Under the pieces are notes generated by a model. That model was not told where the DNA came from. It saw only the letters and a program-made list of their open reading frames with translations, and did no database searches. The position numbers and the translations under genes are program-made. A DNA stretch of 64,000 bases from Nocardioides furvisabuli (GTDB lineage Bacteria; Actinomycetota; Actinomycetes; Propionibacteriales; Nocardioidaceae). Of the stretch, positions 34,101 to 42,500 are shown one piece after another; the first letter of the stretch is position 1; each line of letters starts with the position of its first letter. The DNA is taken from positions 124,001 to 188,000 of the forward strand of contig NZ_JAIGQB010000006.1 of the NCBI RefSeq assembly GCF_021083185.1, written 5' to 3'.

Positions 34101-34700
34101 GGCAGCCTCCTCGATGACCTTCTTCTCCGAGACCTCCGGCAGGAGCCGGCGGATGGAGAGGAAGGTGACGACCGCGGTGACGGGGAAGAGGAAGGCCGCC
34201 GGCCACCAGGTCAGCGACGCGACCACCCACAGCGGACCGGACGCCAGCAGGGTGCGCGCGGCCTGCCACACGCCCCAGCGCATCAGCTGGCCGACCTCCC
34301 AGGTGTCGTCGTCGATGCGGTCGAGCACCTCGCCGACGGCCTGCTCGGACAGCTCGGACAGCGGCTGCGCCATCGCGGCGTCGAGCAGGTCCGAGCGGAG
34401 CTGGCCCTCGGCACGGTCGCAGATCGTGGCCCAGATGGTCTTGGCGACGGTGTCGATGACCGCGCCGCCCACCACGCACAGCGCCAGCAGGAGCAGCAAG
34501 GTCTCGGTCGGGCCGTCGGCGAGGCGACCGGCGACCATCGAGCCCAGCGCGGAGGCGATCGCGCCCACGAGGGACATCGAGAAGCACAGGTAGGTCAGCG
34601 GGCGGCGTACGCGACGCCAGTCGACCGGCCGACGGTGCGCAGGGAGGCCCGACGAGGAGGTGGTCGCGTCGGTGGGCCGGGTGGTGTCGGTGAGGGTCAC
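31191..34700 (-). CDS. Fused ABC exporter with two TMD-NBD halves and one degenerate ATP site
   Basis: 1169 residues from a GTG at 34700 (GAAGG upstream). Layout: six-helix TMD, NBD1 (Walker A GRTGSGKST near 377), TMD, NBD2 (Walker A GQVGSGKSS near 983). NBD1 has intact Walker B (VVVLDEA) and H-loop (VAHRLS) but an altered signature LSAGE. NBD2 has a normal LSGGQ, but its catalytic Glu is Asp (LLADDVSS) and its H-loop His is Ser (GATSKA). Thus one composite site is canonical and the other degenerate, as in heterodimeric exporters such as TM287/288. Substrate unknown; lipids, peptides or drugs are possible. It interrupts the conserved sucB-TIGR01777 order. Confidence 0.93.
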   Translation of the reverse strand: MTLTDTTRPTDATTSSSGLPAHRRPVDWRRVRRPLTYLCFSMSLVGAIASALGSMVAGRLADGPTETLLLLLALCVVGGAVIDTVAKTIWATICDRAEGQLRSDLLDAAMAQPLSELSEQAVGEVLDRIDDDTWEVGQLMRWGVWQAARTLLASGPLWVVASLTWWPAAFLFPVTAVVTFLSIRRLLPEVSEKKVIEEAAWTDHAASTEEGVAARDDLRTSLGQAHVLRRNAHLASVVHRTLDAVLAVEVRITRRSGGLLHGALAAVGVIGVALVLGGDLSTARLVTLFLVTTMFVGGVDMLARHLPDLQEGFGAVLRLRGMMAAAAEPTGGRPVPEGPLDVEFRHLDFSYGTGTFALRDVDLLLAAGHTCALVGRTGSGKSTLASLLSRAVEPPRGSVFLGGVDVRDLDLQQLRSAVGVVTQRTEVLAGSLADNIALFDDVPRTRVEAAVAELGLTDWVAGLPAGLDTVLGPGGTSLSAGEEQLVAFARLLVRDVSVVVLDEATARMDPVTEARVVRAADRLISGRTGILVAHRLSTTERAEQVAVMESGRVVQQGARARLAEVDGPFRTLLEAAAHESVIEEHHHDASTIGSVRRSTTPPPPPELARTPSLARQVLHAISIQPQWGLLGAFLFLAASLTGAFGAVTGWIWGLVVTDLQAGEDPGLLLVALVASLVIAPFLLSQAFRTYPHWWVEVRLRVRAAVLHGQTSQRRLLRTPPGEVVARTMDADRLARYTDRWVDFVNGLMVAAMTALIARTWVAGAVLLTVMVVSALASTLGRRVAGRSAAAASTARARFGQSLVSALESVRTVKLAAATPQVHQHLRDVDSGRVDAAVREHRVQALLDGVPVVMVQLGVVAAWAGLLTGRWELATALLVANAVSGFDWFGRVAGSVVTEAPGTRAWMNATSELAGGGDLMDLPPGVDLVRGTGPDPAPAHRDPLRTLSLRGLDAVHDDGTLGVQGVDLEVHAGELVLLLGQVGSGKSSLLSALAGLVTSTGEIRWNDQVVADPQTALRPGRVAHVAQVPRVLSGTFTGNVALDHAERAVLPSLESARMGRDVAEAGGPDSLVGHRGVRLSGGQVQRLALARALAAEADVLLADDVSSALDAATEVELWQALRARGTAVIGATSKAAALAQADRVVVLDAGRIVEHGPWHELSARWGHLAG

Positions 34701-34767
34701 GGTGCCTTCAGGCTAGGTGGTGGGACTGACAGTGCGCCTGTGGTTTTCCGAGGGGGCAGGACGAGGC

Positions 34768-34800
34768 GACGCCCCGCCCGCACGTGGCGGACGGGGCGTC
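34768..34800 (-). terminator. Hairpin after sucB
   Basis: GACGCCCCG (34768-34776) pairs with CGGGGCGTC (34792-34800) with additional inner pairing, 13 bases after the sucB stop on the minus strand. Confidence 0.65.
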
Positions 34801-34812
34801 GTACGGCGAACC

Positions 34813-36690
34813 TCAGACTTCGAAGGCTCCCGACTCGAGGCGCTTCTTGACCTCCTGCAGGAACCGGCCCGCGTCGGCGCCGTCGACCAGGCGGTGGTCG
34901 TAGGTCAGGGACAGGTAGACCATGTGGCGCACCGCGATCGTCTCGCCCAGGTTGGCGTCGTCGATCACGACCGGTCGCTTCACCACGGCACCGGGACCGA
35001 GGATCGCGACCTGCGGCTTGTTGATGATCGGGGTGTCGAAGAGCGCCCCGAAGCTGCCGAGGTTGGTGATCGTGAAGGTGCCGCCGGACAGCTCGTCAGG
35101 CGTGATCTTGTTGGTGCGCGTGCGCTCGGCCACGTCGGCGATCTTCTTCGCGATCCCGGCGATGGACAGGTCGCCCGCGTCCTTGACGACCGGCGTGAGC
35201 AGGCCCTTCTCGGTGTCCACCGCGAACGCGATGTTCTCGCGGTCGTAGTAGGTCACCTCGCCCTTGTCGGCGTCGATCGCCGCGTTGAGCTTGGGGTGCA
35301 CCTTGAGCGCGTCGATCGCGGCCTTGGCGAAGAACGGCAGGTAGGTGAGCTTCACGCCCTCACGGGCCAGGAAGTCGGCCTTCGACGCCTCGCGCAGACG
35401 GGCGATCGAGGTGACGTCGACCTCCATCACCTGGGTGAGCTGGGCGGCCTCGGTGAGCGACTCGACCATGCGGGTCGCGATGACCTTGCGCAGGCGCGAG
35501 AGCGGCTCGGTGGTGCCGCGCAGCGGCGAGGGACTGGACGAGGCGGGAGCCGACGCGGCGGGCGCGGCGGCAGCCGGCGCGGCCGGGGCAGCAGCCGGAG
35601 CCGACGCCTCCTTCGCCGCGGCCGCGGCGTCGAGGACGTCCTGTTTGCGGATGCGCCCACCGACACCGGTGCCCTGCACCGAGCCGAGGTCGACCCCGTG
35701 CTGGTCAGCCATCTTGCGCACCAGCGGGGTGACGTACGCCGTCTGGTCGCGACCGCCCTCGGACTGCGCCGGCGCGGCGGGGGCAGCCGGCTTCGGCTCC
35801 TCCTGCTTCGGCTCCTCCTGCTTCGCGGCGGGCTCCTCGGCGGGGGCGTCGTCCTTCTCGGACTCGGGGGTCTCGTCGCCGGGCGGCAGCTCGCCGGTCT
35901 CCTCGGCGACCTGCTCCTCCTGCTCGGCCTTCTGCTCCGCCTGCTCCTCGTCCTTGGGCTGCGCCTCGGGCTCGGCCTGGGCGGGCGCGTCGTCGGCCGA
36001 GCCGATGACCGCGAGCTCGGCGCCGACCTCGACGGTCTCGTCCTCCTCGGCCTTGATCTCCAGCAGCGTGCCGGCGACGGGGGAGGGGATCTCGGTGTCG
36101 ACCTTGTCGGTGGACACCTCGAGCAGCGGCTCGTCGACGGCGACCTCGTCACCGACCTGCTTGAGCCAGCGGGTCACGGTGCCCTCGGTCACCGACTCGC
36201 CCAGCGCGGGGAGCGTGACGGAGGTGCCGGAGCCGCCACCGGAGCCACCCGAGCTGCCGGACGCCTTCTCGGCGGCGGGCTCGGACTCGGGGGTCTCGTC
36301 CTTCTCGGACTCGGGGGTCTCGTCGCCGGGCGGCAGCTCGCCGGTCTCCTCGGCGACCTGCTCCTCTTGCTCGGCCTTCTTCTCCGACTCCTCCTCGTCC
36401 TGCGGCTGCGCCTCGGGCTCGGCGGTGTCGGAGGCGTCGCCCGCGGACTCGCCCTCCTCGCCGATCACGCCCAGGACCGCGCCCACCTCGACGGTGTCGT
36501 CCTCGTTGGCGGTGATCTCGAGCAGGGTGCCCGCGACGGGGGAGGGGATCTCGGTGTCGACCTTGTCGGTGGAGACCTCCAGCAGCGGCTCGTCGACGGC
36601 GACCGTGTCACCGACCTGCTTGAGCCAGCGGGTGACGGTGCCCTCGGTGACGGACTCGCCGAGGGCGGGGAGGGTGACTTCGGAGGCCAT
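34813..36690 (-). CDS. sucB: 2-oxo acid dehydrogenase E2 with two lipoyl domains (dihydrolipoamide succinyltransferase)
   Basis: 625 residues. Two lipoyl domains (about 1-80 and 157-235), each with the lipoylation lysine in the motif STDKVDTE. Pro/Glu-rich linkers follow, then a peripheral-subunit binding domain ([20 protein letters not shown]), then the catalytic domain with [20 protein letters not shown] precedes the ATG. lpdA lies just upstream on the same strand, 57 bp away. In Mycobacterium the equivalent DlaT serves pyruvate dehydrogenase and peroxide defence, so 'sucB' may be too narrow. The two lipoyl-linker modules are nearly identical at DNA level. Confidence 0.94.
   Translation of the reverse strand: MASEVTLPALGESVTEGTVTRWLKQVGDTVAVDEPLLEVSTDKVDTEIPSPVAGTLLEITANEDDTVEVGAVLGVIGEEGESAGDASDTAEPEAQPQDEEESEKKAEQEEQVAEETGELPPGDETPESEKDETPESEPAAEKASGSSGGSGGGSGTSVTLPALGESVTEGTVTRWLKQVGDEVAVDEPLLEVSTDKVDTEIPSPVAGTLLEIKAEEDETVEVGAELAVIGSADDAPAQAEPEAQPKDEEQAEQKAEQEEQVAEETGELPPGDETPESEKDDAPAEEPAAKQEEPKQEEPKPAAPAAPAQSEGGRDQTAYVTPLVRKMADQHGVDLGSVQGTGVGGRIRKQDVLDAAAAAKEASAPAAAPAAPAAAAPAASAPASSSPSPLRGTTEPLSRLRKVIATRMVESLTEAAQLTQVMEVDVTSIARLREASKADFLAREGVKLTYLPFFAKAAIDALKVHPKLNAAIDADKGEVTYYDRENIAFAVDTEKGLLTPVVKDAGDLSIAGIAKKIADVAERTRTNKITPDELSGGTFTITNLGSFGALFDTPIINKPQVAILGPGAVVKRPVVIDDANLGETIAVRHMVYLSLTYDHRLVDGADAGRFLQEVKKRLESGAFEV
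35851..36379. repeat. Near-identical 82-bp direct repeat in sucB linkers
   Basis: The segments 35851-35932 and 36298-36379 differ at a single base and code for the acidic linker [11 protein letters not shown] ... [11 protein letters not shown] after each lipoyl domain. The flanking lipoyl-domain DNA (36029-36220 versus 36489-36680) is also highly alike. The pattern suggests module duplication kept uniform by recombination. Confidence 0.75.
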
Positions 36691-36747
36691 TGGTGTTCCT
36701 TCGCTCGCGTGTAGGTAGGTGTGGGGCCAGAGCTGAAAAGCTGGGGG

Positions 36748-38124
36748 TCAGGAGTGGGCGTGCAGGGGCTTGCCGGCCAGGGCCAGGTGCGCCTCGCCGA
36801 GCGCCTCGTTCTGGGTGGGGTGGGCGTGCAGCAGGGGCGCGACGTCCTCGGCGTGTGCCTCCCAGTTGTAGATGAGCTGCGCCTCGCCGATGAGCTCGCC
36901 GACGCGATCGCCCACCATGTGGACGCCGAGGACCGGGCCGTCGGTGAGCCCGACGAGCTTGACGAATCCCTGGGTCTGGAGGATCTGGCTCTTGCCGTTG
37001 CCGCCGAGGTCGTAGGTCACGGTCGTGACCGCGTCGCCGTGCAGCTCGCGGGCCGCTGCCTCGTCGAGGCCGACGGAGGCGATCTCGGGGTGGGAGTAGG
37101 TCACGCGCGGGATGCCGGACTCGTCGATCGGGCGCGGGTCGAGCCCGGCGATCTCCTCGGCGACGAAGATGCCCTGCTGGAAGCCGCGGTGCGCGAGCTG
37201 GAGGCCGGGCACGATGTCGCCGACGGCGTAGACGCCCTCGACGTTGGTGCGACAGCGCTCGTCGGTGAGCACGAAGCCGCGGTCCATCTCGACGCCCTGC
37301 TCGGCGTAGCCCAGACCGTCGGTCGACGGGCCGCGACCGACCGCGACGAGGAGGATCTCGGCCTCGATCACGTCGCCGCCCTCGACGGTGACGGCGACGC
37401 CGGTGTCGGTGGTCTTCACGCTCTGGAAGGGCGTGCCGGTGAGGAAGGAGATCTTGCGCTTGCGGAAGGCGCGCTCGAGCGCCTTCGAGGACGCCTCGTC
37501 CTCGGCCGCGACCAGGCGCGGGAGGGCCTCGATGATCGTGACGTCGGAGCCGAACGACTTCCACACGCTGGCGAACTCGCAGCCGATGACGCCGCCGCCG
37601 AGCACGATGGCCGAGGCAGGGACGCGGTCGAGGCGCAGGGCGTGCTCGGAGGTGAGGACCCTCTCGCCGTCGACCTCGAGGCCGGGCAGCGACTTGCTGT
37701 AGGAGCCGGACGCGAGGACCACGGCCCTGCCGGCGTACGCCGTGCCGTCGACGGTGACCTCCCGGGGTCCGGTCAGCGTGCCGGTGCCCTCGATGACGGT
37801 GATGCCGCGCGACGTGATCAGTCCGGTGAGACCCTTGAAGAGCCGGTCGACGACCTTGTCCTTGTAGGCGTTGACGCCGCCCATGTCGATGCCGTCGAGG
37901 GTGGCCGAGACGCCGAACTGCGCGGCCTCGCGAGCCGAGTCGGCGACCTCCGCGGCGTGGAGCAGGGCCTTCGTCGGGATGCAACCCACGTGGAGGCAGG
38001 TGCCCCCGAGGTTGCCCTTCTCGACCAGCCCGACCTTCAGCCCCAGCTGGGCTGCTCGCAGGGCACAGGCGTATCCGCCCGAACCTGCCCCGAGGACGAG
38101 GACGTCGAACTCACCGTCCGCCAC
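36748..38124 (-). CDS. lpdA: Dihydrolipoyl dehydrogenase (E3)
   Basis: 458 residues from a GTG at 38124, chosen because GGAGGGA lies just upstream and the first residues read VADGEFDVLVLGAGSGGYAC; open upstream sequence gives an unrelated Arg-rich tail. The active disulfide GGTCLHVGCIPTKALL, the NAD site LGGGVIGCEFASVW and the dimer-interface HAHPTQNEA are all intact. It reoxidises dihydrolipoamide on E2 with NAD+. sucB follows 57 bp downstream, so both are likely one unit. Confidence 0.96.
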   Translation of the reverse strand: MADGEFDVLVLGAGSGGYACALRAAQLGLKVGLVEKGNLGGTCLHVGCIPTKALLHAAEVADSAREAAQFGVSATLDGIDMGGVNAYKDKVVDRLFKGLTGLITSRGITVIEGTGTLTGPREVTVDGTAYAGRAVVLASGSYSKSLPGLEVDGERVLTSEHALRLDRVPASAIVLGGGVIGCEFASVWKSFGSDVTIIEALPRLVAAEDEASSKALERAFRKRKISFLTGTPFQSVKTTDTGVAVTVEGGDVIEAEILLVAVGRGPSTDGLGYAEQGVEMDRGFVLTDERCRTNVEGVYAVGDIVPGLQLAHRGFQQGIFVAEEIAGLDPRPIDESGIPRVTYSHPEIASVGLDEAAARELHGDAVTTVTYDLGGNGKSQILQTQGFVKLVGLTDGPVLGVHMVGDRVGELIGEAQLIYNWEAHAEDVAPLLHAHPTQNEALGEAHLALAGKPLHAHS

Positions 38125-38272
38125 AGATTCCCTCCACACTTCCGACTCGCACACCACGTGCATGGGCTCGCCCATCCTTGCACTCTTCGTGAGCCTGTCC
38201 ACACCCGGTCGGTGCGGGTCGGCGTCGGCGATCCGCGGGCGCGGTGGGGACCGTCCGGGCAGAATGTGTGCC

Positions 38273-38644
38273 ATGGGTTTGTTCGATCGATTCCGCCGCA
38301 AGGGGCGTACGGGTGGGCGTACGAGTGCTCCGGCGCGGGACGCCGCCCGCACCGGCTCCACCCGTGTGCGCGCCTCCGACGGTGCTGACGCGCGCCACCT
38401 CGAGAGCTTCGTGACCACTCGTCAGGGGGTCGAGGGCTTCGTCGAGCCGCGCACCGCGGTCAGCGACGTCACCATCCTCCTCGTCGCGCACGACGGTGAG
38501 TGGACGCGTCGCCGGGTGCCCAGCGTGAAGTGGGCCCACGACTTCGCCAACCGCCATCAGGTGCCGTCGTACGACGCCGCGGTCGTGGGCGTGCCGCAGC
38601 GGATGCGCGACTACAACAAGCGCAAGAAGGCCGAAGGGATCTGA
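38273..38644 (+). CDS. Conserved hypothetical protein (actinobacterial)
   Basis: 123 residues from the ATG at 38273. A basic N-terminus (MGLFDRFRRK and Arg-rich stretch to residue 35) precedes a small domain of about 85 residues (HLESFVTTRQGVEGFVEPRT, VTILLVAHDGEWTRRRVPS, QRMRDYNKRKKA). No catalytic motif is seen. It is divergent from lpdA and convergent with pepA. Confidence 0.75.
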   Translation: MGLFDRFRRKGRTGGRTSAPARDAARTGSTRVRASDGADARHLESFVTTRQGVEGFVEPRTAVSDVTILLVAHDGEWTRRRVPSVKWAHDFANRHQVPSYDAAVVGVPQRMRDYNKRKKAEGI

Positions 38645-38662
38645 GCGGGACCCGAGCCGGGC

Positions 38663-40171
38663 TCAGGCCTCGGACAGCGACCGGGCGATCTCGACCAGTG
38701 TCGTGACGCCGAAGCCGGTGGCGCCCGACGGCACGTGGCCGTAGGGGCTGGCGAGGTTCATCTCCTTGCCCGCGATGTCGAGGTGCGCCCACGGCAGGCC
38801 ACCGGTGAACTCGCGCAGGAACGCCGAGGCGTAGAGGCCACCGCCCCACCGCACCCAGTCGTGCTGGAGCAGGTCGGCGACCTTGGAGCTGGTGATCCGC
38901 TCCGACATCTCCTCGGGGATCGGCATCGGCCAGTGCTGCTCGCCCGCTGCCTCGCCGGCGGCGAGGACGGCGGGGACCTGGTCGTCGGTGCCCATGACGG
39001 CGCCGACCTTGTCACCGAGTGCGAGCTGCATGTGGCCGGTGAGGGTGGCGATGTCGATGACGACGTCGGGCTCCTCGAGCACGGCCAGCGACAGCACGTC
39101 GCCCAGCAGCATCCTGCCCTCGGCGTCGGTGTTGGCGATCTCGACGGTCGTGCCGTTGTGCATCGTGATCACGTCACCGGGGCGCGTGGAGGTCGCGGAG
39201 ACCATGTTCTCGGCCATCGGGGCGAAGGTCGTGACCTTGACGGGCAGCCCGAGGCGGGCGATCGCGAGCGTGGCGGCCACGACGCTGGCCGCGCCGGCCA
39301 TGTCGCCCTTCATGTTGACCATGCTCGACGACGGCTTGATCGTGAGGCCGCCGGAGTCGAAGGTGACACCCTTGCCGACCAGCGCGAGGTGCGCCACGGC
39401 GTCCTTGGGCGCCCAGGTGAGCTTCACCAGGCGCGAGGGCGACGCGGAGGAGTTGCCGACGCTGAGGATGCCGCCGCAGCCCATCTCCTCCAGCTGCTCG
39501 TGGTCGAAGACCTCGAGCTTCACCTTCGGCGCGCCGCGTCCCTTGGTGACGGCCTTGTGGGCGCTCGTCACGAGGTCGGCCAGCAGCGGGGGCGTGCAGT
39601 CCATCGGGGGCGTGTTGACCCAGTCGCGGGTCAGCGCGACGGCATCGGCGAGGACCTCCCCCTTCTCGAGCGCAGCGACGGCCTCGGTGCGACGGGCGAT
39701 CGGGGTGAGCACCACGACGTCGGCGGGCTCGGTGGTCTCGGCCTTGTTCGCGGACTTGTAGGCGGTGAAGGTGTAGCCGCCGAGACGGTGGCCCTCGACG
39801 ACCGCGGCGACCAGCTCGGGGGTCTCGGCCGGCAGCGCGAGGGCGACCGACGCGGCGTTGGGCACGCTGCGGGCGGCGACGCCCGCAGCACGGCGTACGG
39901 CGACGGGGTCGGTCGCGTCGTCGCCGAGCCCGACGAAGACCAGGAGGGGTGCGTTGACCTCGTCGCGGGTCGGAGTCCTGACCGCCTCACCGGCCTTGCC
40001 GGTGACGCCCATCGTCGACAGGAACGCGCGCAGCCGCCGGCCGTAGGCCTGGGTGACGTCGTCGGCCGCGTCGCACAGCCGCGGTCCGTCCGAGGTGGCG
40101 ACGACGCCGACCACGACGGCGTCGGCGCGGGTCTTGGCGGGGCTGGCGCTGCGCAGGGAGTACGAGGTCAC
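38663..40171 (-). CDS. pepA: Leucyl aminopeptidase (M17 family)
   Basis: 502 residues from a GTG at 40171. The M17 signature NTDAEGRMLLGDVL is present, with the metal-binding VGKGVTFDSGG(L)TIKPSS and KGDMAGAA stretches. The enzyme removes N-terminal amino acids from peptides in the cytoplasm. TAGCAT ends six bases upstream of the GTG, so the message is probably leaderless. It is divergent from gcvT with only 54 bp between starts. Confidence 0.95.
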   Translation of the reverse strand: MTSYSLRSASPAKTRADAVVVGVVATSDGPRLCDAADDVTQAYGRRLRAFLSTMGVTGKAGEAVRTPTRDEVNAPLLVFVGLGDDATDPVAVRRAAGVAARSVPNAASVALALPAETPELVAAVVEGHRLGGYTFTAYKSANKAETTEPADVVVLTPIARRTEAVAALEKGEVLADAVALTRDWVNTPPMDCTPPLLADLVTSAHKAVTKGRGAPKVKLEVFDHEQLEEMGCGGILSVGNSSASPSRLVKLTWAPKDAVAHLALVGKGVTFDSGGLTIKPSSSMVNMKGDMAGAASVVAATLAIARLGLPVKVTTFAPMAENMVSATSTRPGDVITMHNGTTVEIANTDAEGRMLLGDVLSLAVLEEPDVVIDIATLTGHMQLALGDKVGAVMGTDDQVPAVLAAGEAAGEQHWPMPIPEEMSERITSSKVADLLQHDWVRWGGGLYASAFLREFTGGLPWAHLDIAGKEMNLASPYGHVPSGATGFGVTTLVEIARSLSEA

Positions 40172-40177
40172 CCGGGC

Positions 40178-40183
40178 ATGCTA
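40178..40183 (-). promoter_or_regulatory. -10 hexamer TAGCAT, probable leaderless pepA
   Basis: On the minus strand TAGCAT ends six bases before the GTG at 40171, in the 54-bp gap shared with gcvT. Confidence 0.55.
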
Positions 40184-40212
40184 GGGGAGGTCTGGCTGTC
40201 CGCAGGCTGCGG

Positions 40213-40218
40213 TAGGTT
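40213..40218 (+). promoter_or_regulatory. -10 hexamer TAGGTT, probable leaderless gcvT
   Basis: TAGGTT ends seven bases before the ATG at 40226; there is no Shine-Dalgarno and no room for a glycine riboswitch. Confidence 0.55.
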
Positions 40219-40225
40219 TCGAGCC

Positions 40226-41335
40226 ATGGCCGGATCGCTGAAGCAGTCGCCCCTCCACGACCGTCACGAGGCCCTCGGCGCGAAGTTCGCCGAGTTCGGC
40301 GGGTGGTCGATGCCCCTCGAGTACCCGACCGGCGTGGTCAAGGAGCACACGGCGGTGCGCGAGGCCGTCGGGATCTTCGACGTCAGCCACCTCGGCAAGG
40401 CGATGGTGTCGGGACCGGGTGCTGCCGAGTTCGTCAACGCGACCCTGTCCAACGACCTCGCCAAGATCGAGCCCGGCAAGGCGCAGTACACGCTCTGCCT
40501 CGACGAGTCCGGTGGCATCGTCGACGACCTCATCGCCTACTGGCACGACGACGAGCACGTGCTGCTGATCCCCAACGCCGCCAACACCGCCGAGGTCGTG
40601 CGCCGCCTGCAGGAGCAGGCTCCCGAGGGCGTGAAGGTCGTCAGCCACCACGACGACTACGCCGTGCTGGCCGTGCAGGGCACCCGCTCCGACGAGGTGC
40701 TGCAGAAGGTCGGCCTCCCGACCGGCCACGGCTACATGTCCTTCGTCGAGGCTGAGCTCGGCGACACCGGCGTCGGCGTCGTGGTGTGCCGCACGGGCTA
40801 CACCGGCGAGCGCGGCTACGAGCTCGTCGTCGTCAACGACACCGCCGGGCAGCTGTGGGACGAGCTGATGGCGGCCGGTGAGGAGTGGGGGATCACCGCC
40901 TGCGGGCTGGGTGCGCGCGACACCCTGCGCACCGAGATGGGCTACCCCCTCCACGGCCAGGACATCAGCCTCGACACCAACCCGGTCGAGGCCGGGTTGT
41001 CCTGGGCGGTGGGCTGGAAGAAGGACGCCTTCTGGGGCCGCGACGCGGTGCTCGAGGTCAAGGAGGAGGGCCCGAAGCGCCGCCTGCGCGGGCTGGTCGC
41101 CGTCGGGCGCGGGATCCCGCGTCCCGGGATGGGCGTGACCCTCACCCACGACGTCCCCCTCGCCGACATCACGTCGGGCACGTTCTCCCCGACGCTCAAG
41201 AAGGGCATCGGGCTCGCACTGATCCCGACCACGGTGGCCGAGGACGCCCAGGTCGGGGTCGACGTCCGGGGCCGCCGCGAGATCTTCCAGCTGGTCAAGC
41301 CGCCGTTCGTCGACCCGTCGGTGAAGGAGTCCTGA
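40226..41335 (+). CDS. gcvT: Glycine cleavage system T protein (aminomethyltransferase)
   Basis: 369 residues. Marks: SPLHDRHEALGAKFAEFGGW, the folate-site stretch GIFDVSHLGKAMVSGP, TGYTGERGYEL and the catalytic ARDTLRTEMGYPLHGQDI. It transfers the methylene group from the aminomethyl-lipoyl H protein to tetrahydrofolate. The other gcv genes are not in the window. Four following genes in the folate/thymidylate block (thyA, folA) use the same one-carbon pool, but they are separated by other genes. Confidence 0.95.
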   Translation: MAGSLKQSPLHDRHEALGAKFAEFGGWSMPLEYPTGVVKEHTAVREAVGIFDVSHLGKAMVSGPGAAEFVNATLSNDLAKIEPGKAQYTLCLDESGGIVDDLIAYWHDDEHVLLIPNAANTAEVVRRLQEQAPEGVKVVSHHDDYAVLAVQGTRSDEVLQKVGLPTGHGYMSFVEAELGDTGVGVVVCRTGYTGERGYELVVVNDTAGQLWDELMAAGEEWGITACGLGARDTLRTEMGYPLHGQDISLDTNPVEAGLSWAVGWKKDAFWGRDAVLEVKEEGPKRRLRGLVAVGRGIPRPGMGVTLTHDVPLADITSGTFSPTLKKGIGLALIPTTVAEDAQVGVDVRGRREIFQLVKPPFVDPSVKES

Positions 41336-41336
41336 C

Positions 41337-41588
41337 GTGCTCCCCGGACAGCCGCCCACCTTCCGCCAGCCGTCGGCGTCCGAGCGTCCGTGGTGGTGGC
41401 GCCTCGAGGACGCCGACGGTGCGACGGTCGAGGTGGCCGAGCACGCCGACCAGCGCTTCTCCACCCAGGGCGACGCCGAGTCGTGGGTCGGGGAGATCTG
41501 GGCCGAGCTCGCCGACCACGGCGTGGCCGCAGTGACCCTCTTCGAGCACGACCGCCAGGTCTACGGCCCCATGTCGCTGAGCGCCTGA
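41337..41588 (+). CDS. Conserved hypothetical protein
   Basis: 83 residues from a GTG at 41337, two bases after the gcvT stop. Pattern: PWWWRLEDADGATVEVAEHA, DAESWVGEIWAELADHGV, VTLFEHDRQVYGPMSL. No known motif; the close spacing suggests coupling to gcvT. The aromatic start and even size recall small actinobacterial conserved proteins. Confidence 0.7.
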   Translation: MLPGQPPTFRQPSASERPWWWRLEDADGATVEVAEHADQRFSTQGDAESWVGEIWAELADHGVAAVTLFEHDRQVYGPMSLSA

Positions 41589-41625
41589 GCCATCCGCGGA
41601 CCGTCGTCGTGCCGAACCACCTCAT

Positions 41626-42486
41626 GTGAGCGCCGACGCCGACTTCGACCACTACGTCGCTGCCCGCTGGCCGGACCTGGTCGGCGGGCTCGAGGATGAA
41701 GGCGTCGCACCCGACGAGGCGCGGCTCGCCGTCGCCGAGGTGCTCCTGGCGAGCCGCCGTGGCTGGTCGCGGCGGGTGCGCGACGAGCAGGTCGACGTCA
41801 GCCTGTGGGCGGAGGTGCGCGAGCGGGCGCGACTGGCCGCACGTCCCGGCGAGCCCGCGCCCCACGGCGTACGCCCCCTCGACCCGCGGGACGCGGCCGA
41901 CCCTTGGCTGGCGCGCGCGGAGGTGCAGCGTGGCGCTCGACGACGTCGCGGCCTGCGACGCGGTGCCACGGGGCTGGTGGTCGCCGCCGTCCTCGCGGCC
42001 GGCTGGGCGTGGTGGGCGGCGCAGCCGCGACCGCCCGCGGTCCGCGAGGAGGCGAACCCGCTTCCCGTGAACTGGTACGCCGAGGGCGAGCTCCACCTCG
42101 CCGACGTGGTGGTCGAGCTGACCGACGTCGAGGCGTTCGTCGCCGACGGCCCGGACGTCGCGGTGCGCCTGTCCGACGGCGAGCTCCTCCGGGTCGAGCC
42201 GGACGGTGAGGTGCAGCCGCTCGACGAGGCCCCCGCCGAGCTCGACGCGCCGACCCCGGCCCCGGCATTCCTGCCGCCGGGGCGCTACGACGTGCGCATC
42301 CAGAGCGTCCCGCTCCCCGAGGGCGGGTGGGCGCATCTGATCGACTCGTCACGCCGGTACGGCACCCAGGAGGCGATCCGGAAGTCCGAGTCGGGTCGCC
42401 GAGCAGTGTTGGTCTGTCGCACGGTGTCATCGTGCGACGCGCCGTTGACGGTGGTCGGCGCCGCAGGCACCATCCGGTTGCGCTGA
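41626..42486 (+). CDS. Hypothetical single-span membrane protein
   Basis: 286 residues from a GTG at 41626. Residues 1-95 are soluble and recall the N-terminus of SigE-type sigma or regulatory proteins (FDHYVAARWPDLVGGLEDEG). A membrane span follows (ATGLVVAAVLAAGWAWWAA), then an extracytoplasmic beta-rich domain (LADVVVELTDVEAFVADGPD, FLPPGRYDVRIQSVP). The layout suggests a membrane-linked regulator; no catalytic motif seen. Confidence 0.65.
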   Translation: MSADADFDHYVAARWPDLVGGLEDEGVAPDEARLAVAEVLLASRRGWSRRVRDEQVDVSLWAEVRERARLAARPGEPAPHGVRPLDPRDAADPWLARAEVQRGARRRRGLRRGATGLVVAAVLAAGWAWWAAQPRPPAVREEANPLPVNWYAEGELHLADVVVELTDVEAFVADGPDVAVRLSDGELLRVEPDGEVQPLDEAPAELDAPTPAPAFLPPGRYDVRIQSVPLPEGGWAHLIDSSRRYGTQEAIRKSESGRRAVLVCRTVSSCDAPLTVVGAAGTIRLR

Positions 42487-42500
42487 TCCGTCGCGCGGGG

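Noticed and set aside
32580..34850. Long open frame on the plus strand opposite the ABC exporter
   Set aside because: It mirrors the codon bias of the exporter gene on the other strand; the protein is Gly/Arg/Asp-rich with no domain. The same holds for long plus frames opposite sucB, glnA and the M4 protease.
40172..40225. Glycine riboswitch before gcvT
   Set aside because: Only 54 bp separate gcvT from the divergent pepA start, and a -10 hexamer lies seven bases before the ATG; there is no room.
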